A stretch of 34,380 nt of DNA from Bacteroidales bacterium (lineage in GTDB: Bacteria > Bacteroidota > Bacteroidia > Bacteroidales > UBA1715). The notes under the pieces are model-generated. The model was given only the letters and a program-made list of their open reading frames with translations, was not told the origin of the DNA and made no database searches. Shown piece after piece: positions 27,183 through 34,240 of the stretch. The stretch covers positions 1 through 34,380 of the forward strand of contig JAGCOW010000015.1 in NCBI GenBank assembly GCA_017642535.1. The letters are read 5' to 3'. Position numbers and translations under genes: made by a program. How positions within the stretch are numbered: the stretch's first letter is position 1; every line of letters starts with the position of its first letter.

Positions 27183-27704
27183 ATGTCCCCTTTCATTCAA
27201 TATATTGCCGATGAGCAGCATTACACCGAGGTGATTTCGCGGATTGCCACGGTGCGTGAAACATTGTGGATTGGCACCGCCGACATTAAGGATTTGTACG
27301 TGAAGCAGGGCAACGGCACTATTCCCTTGCTGGGACAAATTGCCGCTTTGCTCAAGCGTGGCGTGGGCGTCCGCTTGGTTCACGCCAAAGAGCCGGGACC
27401 GAATTTCCGTGAGGATTTCGACAAATATCCCATTCTCGCCACCGATTTGGAACGTGTGCTGTGTCCGCGGGTGCACTTCAAGATGTTGATTTTTGATTTG
27501 GAGACGGTCTATGTCGGTTCGGCAAACCTTACTGGTGCGGGAATCGGTATGAAAAGCCAGTTCCGTCGCAACTTCGAGGCAGGAATCCTTACCAACGACC
27601 CACAACTCGTGGAATCCGCCATCAACCAATTCGACACACTCTGGATTGGCTCGCATTGCCAAAAATGCGGGCGAAAAGATTTTTGCGGAGACAGAATTAA
27701 ATAA
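27183..27704 (+). CDS. Single-HKD phospholipase D-like protein
   Basis: A 173-residue protein of the PLD/nuclease superfamily. One HKD motif is seen: VHFKMLIFDLETVYVGSANLTGAG, with His98, Lys100, Ser113 and Asn115. Since the active site needs two such motifs, a dimer is expected, as in the Nuc endonuclease. The C-terminus has HCQKCGRKDFCGD (158-170), with three cysteines and a histidine that could bind zinc. There is no signal peptide. The ATG at 27183 is preferred over the TTG at 27162, which lies within the -7 box. The role could be nuclease, or a DNA-binding part of a defence system; the substrate is not readable. Confidence 0.8.
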   Translation: MSPFIQYIADEQHYTEVISRIATVRETLWIGTADIKDLYVKQGNGTIPLLGQIAALLKRGVGVRLVHAKEPGPNFREDFDKYPILATDLERVLCPRVHFKMLIFDLETVYVGSANLTGAGIGMKSQFRRNFEAGILTNDPQLVESAINQFDTLWIGSHCQKCGRKDFCGDRIK

Positions 27705-27724
27705 AGCTTGTTTTTATTTATATT

Positions 27725-29071
27725 TTAAAACACAATTTTATCCAGCACAATTTCCGTGTCGTTTTTTTCTAAAAACATTGTCATATAGATCGGCAGGTAA
27801 GTGATATTTCCTTTCTGCGACACATTACAATTGGCAAATACAAAACCTTCGTTCATATTATAGTCACGATTAGCAAGACATTGATTCATAGCCGAATGGA
27901 TTGTATAATCCTTCCCACTTTTTACCTCAATCGGAAGAGGTCTGTTGTTGTATTCTATCACAAAATCAAGTTCGCCCAAACGGTTTGAATTATAGTAGTA
28001 TAGTGAGAATCCTTTTGCTTGAAGTTCTTGTGCCACGACGTTTTCGAATATTCCGCCAGCGTTCAGACTGCTATTTTGGGTTAGTAGCATACTTTTGGTG
28101 CTCATTCCATATATTGATGTCAACATTCCAACGTCTGACAAATAGAGTTTAAAAAGACTTTGCTTTTCATTGAGTTTTAACGGAATACGAGGTTCAGTGC
28201 TGTTGAAAACTGGTAACGCCACGCCAGCGTTTTTGAGCCATAGAAATGTGTTTTCAACGCGTTCAAAATGAAGACCATTCTTCAAATCGGAAATTACATA
28301 TCGTTTATTTTGTTTTAGGAGTTCTGCCGAAATCAAATCGTAAGCATTCGTCAAAATCAGATGACGGTCGATTGTTTCATACTGGGTGAAATCAAGTTTA
28401 TATAACTTTTGTATATCGTTGTGAATTTGTAAAACATCATTCACATTGTTTGTATCGGCAAAACGACTCACTGCTTCGGGCATTCCACCAACCACAAGAT
28501 AGCGCGTGAACATATCAAGCATTTTCTGGTTGACTACTTCCATTACGGGGGTTCGGTTACGAAATGACTTACGTAGGTCGTCAATAACCATGGTGTTAAT
28601 GTTTGTTATTTGCAGAAATTCTTCGAAATCGAGCGGATAAAAGTCGCAAACGGTCATAAATCCAACAGGTGCTGAATTGAGGTTTGTGAGCTCAACCCCC
28701 AAAAGCGACCCACTTAAAACAAAGCGAAAACTACCCTCTTCAACAAAAAACTTGATGCGTGTAATCATTTCTTTGCACCGTTGCACCTCATCAATGAAAA
28801 TGATGGTTTTGCCCTTTGTCAGTTTTTGTTTGCTAATGGTCGAAAAACCCATAATAAGCTCATCCACGGTCGTTGAACCCTCAAGGATTTCCACCGCAAC
28901 AGGTTTTTCTATAAGGTTCACTTCAAAGAAATCTGCCTTTTCCTCAGTCAATACGTGCCTAATGGAGTGTGTTTTACCAACTTGTCGCGCCCCTTTTACC
29001 AACAAAGCTTTATGGCTATTTGTTCTACACCATCGTCTTATTATTTCATCGTTCTTTCTTTGCAAATTCAT
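27725..29071 (-). CDS. AAA_14/DUF4143 ATP-binding protein
   Basis: A 448-residue protein with a AAA_14 ATPase (Walker A GARQVGKT, 27-34; Walker B TIIFIDEVQRC, 89-99), a middle helical part, and a C-terminal DUF4143 region. The latter carries a PD-(D/E)XK-like pattern LGELDFVIEY...PIEVKSG (Asp369, Glu382, Lys384). This family is very abundant in Bacteroidetes and often sits in accessory regions; its function is not settled. It is the only minus-strand gene in the island. Three phased repeats lie upstream at 29105-29184. Confidence 0.88.
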   Translation of the reverse strand: MNLQRKNDEIIRRWCRTNSHKALLVKGARQVGKTHSIRHVLTEEKADFFEVNLIEKPVAVEILEGSTTVDELIMGFSTISKQKLTKGKTIIFIDEVQRCKEMITRIKFFVEEGSFRFVLSGSLLGVELTNLNSAPVGFMTVCDFYPLDFEEFLQITNINTMVIDDLRKSFRNRTPVMEVVNQKMLDMFTRYLVVGGMPEAVSRFADTNNVNDVLQIHNDIQKLYKLDFTQYETIDRHLILTNAYDLISAELLKQNKRYVISDLKNGLHFERVENTFLWLKNAGVALPVFNSTEPRIPLKLNEKQSLFKLYLSDVGMLTSIYGMSTKSMLLTQNSSLNAGGIFENVVAQELQAKGFSLYYYNSNRLGELDFVIEYNNRPLPIEVKSGKDYTIHSAMNQCLANRDYNMNEGFVFANCNVSQKGNITYLPIYMTMFLEKNDTEIVLDKIVF

Positions 29072-29104
29072 AATCTGTTAATTTTGTGCGTTTTATGTAA
29101 TTAT

Positions 29105-29184
29105 TTGTCAAAAATACAAAGCAAAAACAATTCGTTTTGTCAAAAATACAAAACTTTTTTGTTAAAATTTGTCAAAAATACAAA
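29105..29184 (-). repeat. Three phased 17-bp repeats upstream of a AAA_14 gene
   Basis: TTTGTCAAAAATACAAA occurs exactly at 29105-29121, 29137-29153 and 29168-29184, at spacings of 32 and 31 bases. On the minus strand each copy reads TTTGTATTTTTGACAAA, which holds an exact -7 box TATTTTTG and inverted ends TTTGT/ACAAA. The first copy lies 34 bases before the minus-strand start at 29071, so it probably includes that promoter. Confidence 0.85.
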
Positions 29185-29204
29185 AATAATTCTACAGTTT
29201 TACC

Positions 29205-29258
29205 CATCCTCTGTCTTGTTTTGGCACACCCCACCTTTTCTTTTGTACAAAAAACGAT
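29205..29258 (+). promoter_or_regulatory. Shared leader, copy B (before FtsZ-like gene)
   Basis: A 54-base segment directly before the ATG at 29259: CATCCTCTGTCT, then GGCACACC, then CTTTTCTTTTGTAC followed by an A-run. It has the same block order as the leaders at 26505-26560 and 32996-33053. Confidence 0.7.
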
Positions 29259-29813
29259 ATGGAAAAGGAAAAAGTTTTGTTGTTGGCTGTGGGCGACGGG
29301 GCAATCAACATTGTGGAGCAAAACAAAGAAAAACTGTCGGAACAATTCGCCGTGGCGACAATCCGCAAAGATGGCAATCAAGAGTTCGAGGACGAACAAT
29401 GGGATTCGATGCTGCGGTTGATAGTGCCGAGCGACACGAAATATATTTGTGTGTTGAACTGTCTTGGTGGCGACGACACGTTTGCGGAGTGGACAGTAAC
29501 AGAGGTTTTGACAGCATTGAGTGAGTCATTGTATAACAATGTTTATCTGACAGGCGCATTTGTCTTTCCGTTTTCATTCGAGGGAAACTCCCGCTACGCA
29601 ACCGCATATTCGAAAATGATGTTCATTGAAAATGAGATATATCGTTTCCAATTGGCGAAGAAATTCTTCAACGACGATATGTTTCTACATTTCCCAAATC
29701 TCACGTTTGACGCGGCGTTACGAAAATTCAACGAAGAAATTTGCGACGGAATTATTGCCCACATAAAAGATTTTCAATCCAAATTTCATCCGTTTCCGTG
29801 GAGACATTGGTAA
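29259..29813 (+). CDS. Degenerate FtsZ/tubulin-like protein, nucleotide-binding domain only
   Basis: A 184-residue protein without an obvious annotation. Read against FtsZ, its segments fall in order. VLLLAVGDGAINIVEQN (6-22) lies at the T1 glycine loop. CVLNCLGGDDTFAEWTVTEVL (64-84) lies at the T4 loop, which is normally GGGTGTG. FVFPFSFEGNSR (101-112) matches the KPFxFEGxxR stretch, and FNDDMF (137-142) lies near IPNDKLL. Finally FDAALRKFNEEICDGIIAHI (150-169) matches the helix H7 pattern LDAFxxANDVLxxxVxGI. The part between T1 and T4 is shortened and the C-terminal activation domain is absent. The glycine signature is degraded, so GTP hydrolysis is doubtful. It may bind a nucleotide or cap another filament. 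Confidence 0.65.
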   Translation: MEKEKVLLLAVGDGAINIVEQNKEKLSEQFAVATIRKDGNQEFEDEQWDSMLRLIVPSDTKYICVLNCLGGDDTFAEWTVTEVLTALSESLYNNVYLTGAFVFPFSFEGNSRYATAYSKMMFIENEIYRFQLAKKFFNDDMFLHFPNLTFDAALRKFNEEICDGIIAHIKDFQSKFHPFPWRHW

Positions 29814-29931
29814 AAATAGACGAACTCTTCGACGGAAAAAAGATTTTATGCGTAAGAGAAAAACATTTTTTTGTAGATTTGACAAACTGAATAATTTTTG
29901 AAATTTATATATAATTAAAACTGAAAGTATT

Positions 29932-30273
29932 ATGCCACAAATGATTAATTACGGAGGCGAAACGATTCGCATTAGTTCCAAAGGTGTTGAATATTCCACA
30001 AACAACGGACGCACGTGGATGACACGCTATTCCAGCTCTTCCTGCGGAACATTCATTGACCTTCTTCCCTACGGCAAAGAATTGCTGGCAGTAACGTCGA
30101 AAGGCATTTATTATTCCACAAACGAGGGACGTACTTGGATGTCGCGATACACGGGCAGTTCCTGCGGCACATTCCAATCGCTGATGGACGGCGGCAAAGA
30201 ACTCCTTGCCAACACCAGCAAAGGTTTGTACTATTCCACTAATGACGGTAGAACGTGGATGAGGAGAGGGTAA
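29932..30273 (+). CDS. Small Asp-box (BNR-like) repeat protein with exact 40-residue period
   Basis: A 113-residue protein made of three Asp-box motifs, STNNGRTWM (22-30), STNEGRTWM (62-70) and STNDGRTWM (102-110), spaced exactly 40 residues apart. Each is preceded by a matching strand TSKGIYY and an SSCGTF...GKELLA segment. Asp-boxes are turns of beta-propeller blades in sialidase-like and other proteins. Three units are too few for a closed propeller, so the protein may oligomerise or be a fragment of a longer array. There is no signal peptide, unusual for this motif. It follows the FtsZ-like gene by 118 bases and precedes the nuclease-family gene by 55. Confidence 0.75.
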   Translation: MPQMINYGGETIRISSKGVEYSTNNGRTWMTRYSSSSCGTFIDLLPYGKELLAVTSKGIYYSTNEGRTWMSRYTGSSCGTFQSLMDGGKELLANTSKGLYYSTNDGRTWMRRG

Positions 30274-30328
30274 AACAAAGCTCTGACCAACGGTAGAAAT
30301 TTTTATTTTTAGCAGAACAAAGTGAGTT

Positions 30329-31567
30329 ATGGATAAATTAGAATCATTGTTGCAAAAGGTTCATTATTTGATAGAAATGGACAAACAGCGCAAAGAAGAA
30401 TCTCGAAAACGCGGAGAAAGATTCAATATATTCAGTGTTTTAGGATTAGAAACTTCAGAGGTGAGAACCCATTCTGCATTTCTGGCATCGTTACTGAATC
30501 CCAATGGGGATCATGGAGTAAGCAAGGTTTTCCTTGATGCATTTGTGAATGCTATGCACTATGAGGAACTTCAATTGAATACAAAAGAGTCATCTGTAGA
30601 TGTAGAATATGATACTGGGAATGGTAGAATAGATATTCTTATTTCTGATAATAATAAAAAAGCGATTATTATAGAAAATAAAATATACGCAGGAGACCAA
30701 CCAGAACAAATGAAAAGGTATTATGACTATGCAAAGTCAGAGTTTACCAATGGCTTTCGGTTACTTTACCTCACTTTGGATGGACATAACCCATCAAAAG
30801 AATCAACTGATGAGTTACAAACCAACCAGTTTAATCGACTTGCATACAGAAACACTTTTCCTTTAAATGAGGAGACACAACTTGAAAGTCAAGAATTGGC
30901 AAAAGATGGTAATTTAGTTGATAATGATATACTTATTTGGCTTGAAGAATGTGTTAAAATTGCATATGATAAGCCACTTGTAAGAGAAACAATTATACAG
31001 TACATACAATTAATTAAATCATTAACAGGCATGAATAGTGATACAGAAACAAAACAGCAATTAATTTCTTTGTTAGCAAAGAAGGAAAACTATGAAGTAG
31101 CGGCATTAATAGCAGAGAATTTTCTAGAAATTAAAAAGAAAGTTGTTTACAAATATCTTAAGCCTCAATTAGAAGACAGAATCAAATCACTTAATAAAGA
31201 ACTTCGGAATGCCTCGGTGCTAACCATTAAAGAATTTATATATGGAGAAGGAAATGAAAGTAGCGGAATTACAATATCTGTATCTTCATGGAAAAACGGA
31301 GAAATCGGTTTTGAATTCGAAAAATATGATGGTACAGATATACTGGAGTATGGTGTTGTAGACATTTCTGGAAATAAATCTTTGCATTCTATTTCATGGG
31401 AAGGATTCAAACATAACGATAGATGGCCTGCATATAAACGATTTCCTTATTATTGGTGGGGAATTGATACAATAAAGGATATTTTTTCAGGAAAAGTTGC
31501 TGATGCATTTATGAAAAGTATTAAAGAACTCTTGGAAATCAATGAAAAACAGGGTTTTGTATTGTAA
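30329..31567 (+). CDS. PD-(D/E)XK nuclease-family protein
   Basis: A 412-residue protein with a PD-(D/E)XK core of the PDDEXK_4 type (PF14281). RTHSAFLASLLNPNGDHG (46-63) is typical of its N-terminal part, followed by GRIDILISDNNKKAIIIENKI with Asp102, Glu116 and Lys118, and Gln127 in DQPEQMKRYYDYA. About 250 C-terminal residues are not recognised and may recognise the substrate. The coding sequence is visibly richer in AT-ending codons than its neighbours, pointing to recent transfer. Related proteins are often defence-linked nucleases. Activity is likely, specificity unknown. Confidence 0.85.
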   Translation: MDKLESLLQKVHYLIEMDKQRKEESRKRGERFNIFSVLGLETSEVRTHSAFLASLLNPNGDHGVSKVFLDAFVNAMHYEELQLNTKESSVDVEYDTGNGRIDILISDNNKKAIIIENKIYAGDQPEQMKRYYDYAKSEFTNGFRLLYLTLDGHNPSKESTDELQTNQFNRLAYRNTFPLNEETQLESQELAKDGNLVDNDILIWLEECVKIAYDKPLVRETIIQYIQLIKSLTGMNSDTETKQQLISLLAKKENYEVAALIAENFLEIKKKVVYKYLKPQLEDRIKSLNKELRNASVLTIKEFIYGEGNESSGITISVSSWKNGEIGFEFEKYDGTDILEYGVVDISGNKSLHSISWEGFKHNDRWPAYKRFPYYWWGIDTIKDIFSGKVADAFMKSIKELLEINEKQGFVL

Positions 31568-31643
31568 TAGTTCTTATTTATCACATTATTCCGACTACTC
31601 TTTCCCCTAAACGGAGCGAGATCCTAAACTGTTCAACAAAACT

Positions 31644-31706
31644 TGATTTTCCGCACCACTACTTCATATTTTCATTGAAAATTCGCAGTAGTGTTGCGAA
31701 TTTTAC
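31644..31706 (+). repeat. Hairpin repeat R1, left of the second AAA_14 gene
   Basis: A ~62-bp element sharing most bases with R2 (32873-32934), including the block TTTTCATTGAAAATTCGCAG. Arms CGCACCACTACT and AGTAGTGTTGCG form a 12-bp stem with one mismatch, and TTTTC/GAAAA forms an inner stem. It ends just before the -7 box of the gene at 31732. Confidence 0.85.
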
Positions 31707-31707
31707 A

Positions 31708-31715
31708 TATATTTG
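31708..31715 (+). promoter_or_regulatory. -7 box of the second AAA_14 gene
   Basis: TATATTTG is an exact -7 match, 16 bases before the ATG. TTCG at 31682-31685, inside repeat R1 and exactly 26 bases upstream, is one base from the -33 element, so R1 may overlap the promoter. Confidence 0.5.
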
Positions 31716-31731
31716 CAAAAACTAAAGTACT

Positions 31732-32865
31732 ATGAATGAGCGGATTTTGCAAATAATCAACGACGAAAGCGTGTTTTTGTTTGGCGCACGGCAAACTGGA
31801 AAGACGACATTGCTGAAGAAACAGTTTCCCAATGCCATTTATTTTGATTTGCTTCAAACAGATGTGCTGAATCGCTTCAGACAACGTCCCGCCTTGCTGC
31901 GTGAATCATTGGAGCAGGCAAACGAGGGTACGTTGGTTATTATTGACGAAATCCAGCAAATCCCAGATTTGCTCAACGAAATTCATTGGCTGATTACGAA
32001 CAAGCAAATACGTTTTATCTTGTGCGGTTCAAGTGCAAGAAAACTAAAACGGCAGGGCGTAAACACGTTGGGCGGTCGGGCAGTTCCACAATATCTGTTT
32101 CCGTTCGTGAGTTGCGAAATTCCTGATTTCAATATCGACCGTGCGGTGAACAACGGCATGATTCCCCGTCATTATATGAAAGAGAGTCCTACGTCTTTGC
32201 TCAAAGCATATGTGGGTGTGTATTTGCGCGAAGAGATACAGGCGGAGTCGCTGGTTAGAAACCTCACGGGCTTTTCGCGTTTCTTGGAAATAGCTGCAAT
32301 GACCGACGGCGAAATGGTTAATTATCTGAACATTGCGTCGGATTGTGGTGTGAGCGCAAATACGGTAAAAGAGTATTTTCAGATATTGGAAGACACTCTT
32401 GTTGGCTATATGATTCCTGCTTTTACAAAAAAAGCAAAACGGAAAGTCGTGCAATCGCCACGGTTTTATTTGTTCGACGTGGGCGTCACCAACTATTTGT
32501 TGGGACGCACAAACTTGCGACGAGGCACGACAGACTATGGACATGCGTTTGAACATGTTGTAATTCAAGAGCTTGTCGCATATTTAAACTATACCGACAA
32601 TCCAAATAAACTTTCGTATTGGCGAACATATACGCAAGTCGAAGTTGACGTGATTCTTGGCGATGCAAAAGTTGCGATAGAAATCAAGTCGGCTGAAGAA
32701 GTTTTACCCAAACATCTTAAAGGCTTGAAATCTTTTGCCGACGAACATCCCGATTGCCGACGGATAATTGTGTCGCTCGATAGATTCAATCGCGTTGTTG
32801 ATGGCATTGAACATATCTATGTATATGACTTCTTCAAGAAATTATGGTCGCATGACATAATTTAA
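31732..32865 (+). CDS. AAA_14/DUF4143 ATP-binding protein, second copy
   Basis: A 377-residue protein with AAA_14 Walker A GARQTGKT (18-25), Walker B TLVIIDEIQQI (67-77), sensor ILCGSSARKL, a winged-helix-like part (VSANTVKEYFQILEDT), and a C-terminal nuclease-like pattern VEVDVILGDAKVAIEIKS (Asp306, Glu317, Lys319). It is of the same broad family as the minus-strand gene at 27725-29071 but shorter and clearly divergent, so not a recent duplicate. It is bracketed by the repeats R1 and R2. Function unknown. Confidence 0.88.
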   Translation: MNERILQIINDESVFLFGARQTGKTTLLKKQFPNAIYFDLLQTDVLNRFRQRPALLRESLEQANEGTLVIIDEIQQIPDLLNEIHWLITNKQIRFILCGSSARKLKRQGVNTLGGRAVPQYLFPFVSCEIPDFNIDRAVNNGMIPRHYMKESPTSLLKAYVGVYLREEIQAESLVRNLTGFSRFLEIAAMTDGEMVNYLNIASDCGVSANTVKEYFQILEDTLVGYMIPAFTKKAKRKVVQSPRFYLFDVGVTNYLLGRTNLRRGTTDYGHAFEHVVIQELVAYLNYTDNPNKLSYWRTYTQVEVDVILGDAKVAIEIKSAEEVLPKHLKGLKSFADEHPDCRRIIVSLDRFNRVVDGIEHIYVYDFFKKLWSHDII

Positions 32866-32872
32866 AAACAAT

Positions 32873-32934
32873 TGAATTTTCGCAGTACTACTTCACATTT
32901 TCATTGAAAATTCGCAGTAGCGGTGCGAAATTAC
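32873..32934 (+). repeat. Hairpin repeat R2, right of the second AAA_14 gene
   Basis: Direct-repeat partner of R1 with about eight substitutions and one indel. The outer arms CGCAGTACTACT and AGTAGCGGTGCG still pair at most positions, although several bases differ from R1. It starts 8 bases after the gene. Confidence 0.85.
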
Positions 32935-32971
32935 GTCATTCCGTAGCCGAGCACTGCGAGGCAAGGAATCT
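32934..32971. repeat. REP-like palindrome of the GTCATTCC...GGAATC type
   Basis: CGTCATTCCG at 32934-32943 and GGAATCTT at 32964-32971 enclose a GC-richer middle. This resembles the short dispersed palindromes common in Bacteroidetes intergenic DNA. Only one clear copy is seen in this window. Confidence 0.45.
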
Positions 32972-32995
32972 TAACTCAAAACTCATAAATTATAT

Positions 32996-33053
32996 CACCC
33001 TCTGCCTTCTTTTTGCACACCTTCTCTTTTTCTTTGACGAAAAAAGAACGAAA
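32996..33053 (+). promoter_or_regulatory. Shared leader, copy C (before last AAA+ gene)
   Basis: A 58-base segment directly before the ATG at 33054: CACCCTCTGCCT, then TGCACACC, then CTTTTTCTTTGAC with an A-run and GAA. It has the same block order as leaders A and B. Confidence 0.7.
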
Positions 33054-34199
33054 ATGAATACGACAGAGAAAAATGTAATGAGAGAACAAGGTTCGAAACT
33101 CTTTACGTCGGACGGTTATGAGAAAACGTATTTTTACCTACGATTGTTCGCCGTTTTATTTGACAAAATGCCATCGGTGGCTGATTGTCAGTATGAGTTC
33201 GATGACAAGAAAAATTCGTATGAATTATTTATTTTCTTCGTGAATCGTGCTCAAAAAGATGGCTTTAAACAATACAGTGCTCTTGAAACGTTCTACTGCG
33301 GAACGGAATTGGAAAAGTTTCCGTTAGCAAAGAATATATGTTTGGACCATTCTGATTTTCATGTGTTTGCAAATGCCGAAATGCAGATTCTGCTTGTTTT
33401 TGACCGTCATTCAATTTGCTGCATATACGAAATGGCGAACAAAGAAAGCCGCCGATACTGTGAAGAATTTCTCGCTGCAATCAATAATTGTTATAACGGC
33501 ATAAAAGAATCCAAGTCGAAAATTGAGTGTATTGGTTTGAGCGACCGACATTATTACTTAAAGGACATTGAAATTAAAAACATGGCGGAACTCGATGTTT
33601 CGGCTTTGTACAACGATGATTTTCAGAAAATTGCGGAGAATATCTCTAATTTTTTGGAAGACGAGCGAAACGGGCTTGTCATTCTTCATGGAGAACAAGG
33701 AACGGGCAAAACGTCGTTCATCAGACATTTGATTTCAAAGTCAAAGAAGCATTTTGTGTATCTGCCGTTAGATATGGCTTCGTGCCTGTCCGACCCACGA
33801 ATGATTACGTTCATTTGCGACGAACTGAAAGATGCGGTGGTTGTGATTGAAGATTGCGAGCAATTGCTTGTTGATAGAAGTGAATCGTACAACAGCATAA
33901 ACACTGGTTTGGTTAATATCCTGAACATGGCAGATGGCTTGCTGGGCGACAGTCTCAACCTCAAATTCATCTGCACGTTTAACAGCGACGTGAAGAAAAT
34001 TGACAAAGCCCTGTTGCGCAAAGGTCGCTTGGTTGACAAGTACGAATTCGGGAAACTTTCAGCAGAAAAAACAACCGCTCTGATGCAGAAACAATATGGT
34101 TTGACCGGCACGTTTGAACCAATGACGCTGGCAGAAATTTTTAACTTCACCACGGAAAATCATGGGAAAAACAAGGAACGAAAAACGGTGGGTTTTTAG
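33054..34199 (+). CDS. AAA+ ATPase with unknown N-terminal domain
   Basis: A 381-residue protein. Residues 1-195 are an unrecognised cysteine-containing domain. Residues 195-365 form a AAA+ ATPase: Walker A GEQGTGKT (213-220), Walker B VVVIEDCEQLL (262-272), sensor 1 FICTFNSD (with Asn310) and an arginine-finger region LLRKGRLVDKYEF (320-332). It ends KERKTVGF, nearly the tail of the ATPase at 1617-3350. The open frame extends back to 32904, but the first 50 codons lie over repeat R2, a REP-like palindrome and the shared leader, so the ATG at 33054 is chosen. Substrate unknown. Confidence 0.82.
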   Translation: MNTTEKNVMREQGSKLFTSDGYEKTYFYLRLFAVLFDKMPSVADCQYEFDDKKNSYELFIFFVNRAQKDGFKQYSALETFYCGTELEKFPLAKNICLDHSDFHVFANAEMQILLVFDRHSICCIYEMANKESRRYCEEFLAAINNCYNGIKESKSKIECIGLSDRHYYLKDIEIKNMAELDVSALYNDDFQKIAENISNFLEDERNGLVILHGEQGTGKTSFIRHLISKSKKHFVYLPLDMASCLSDPRMITFICDELKDAVVVIEDCEQLLVDRSESYNSINTGLVNILNMADGLLGDSLNLKFICTFNSDVKKIDKALLRKGRLVDKYEFGKLSAEKTTALMQKQYGLTGTFEPMTLAEIFNFTTENHGKNKERKTVGF

Positions 34200-34225
34200 A
34201 ACGTAAATAACACAGTGATGGTGAT

Positions 34226-34240
34226 GTAGAGACGATGTGC
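34226..34240 (+). repeat. Dispersed palindrome GTAGAGACG type, left half of copy 3
   Basis: GTAGAGACG (34226-34234) followed by ATGTGC ends exactly where the IS3-like end begins at 34241. The matching right arm CGTCTCTAC is not present in the rest of the window, consistent with disruption by the insertion. Confidence 0.6.

Noticed and set aside
29105..29184. A CRISPR array
   Set aside because: There are only three 17-bp units, the intervening segments are 14-15 bases, and no cas genes are present. Operator-like repeats fit better.
31590..31626. A second REP-like palindrome after the nuclease-family gene (ATTCCG...GGAGCGAGATCC)
   Set aside because: The arms match poorly and the resemblance to the copy at 32934-32971 is weak.
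27725..32865. The two AAA_14/DUF4143 genes as a recent tandem duplication
   Set aside because: Only the motifs agree. Length (448 and 377 residues) and most residues between motifs differ.
32904..33053. A 50-residue N-terminal extension of the last AAA+ protein
   Set aside because: It would translate repeat R2, a REP-like palindrome and the shared leader. The ATG at 33054 follows the leader exactly as in the other two genes.
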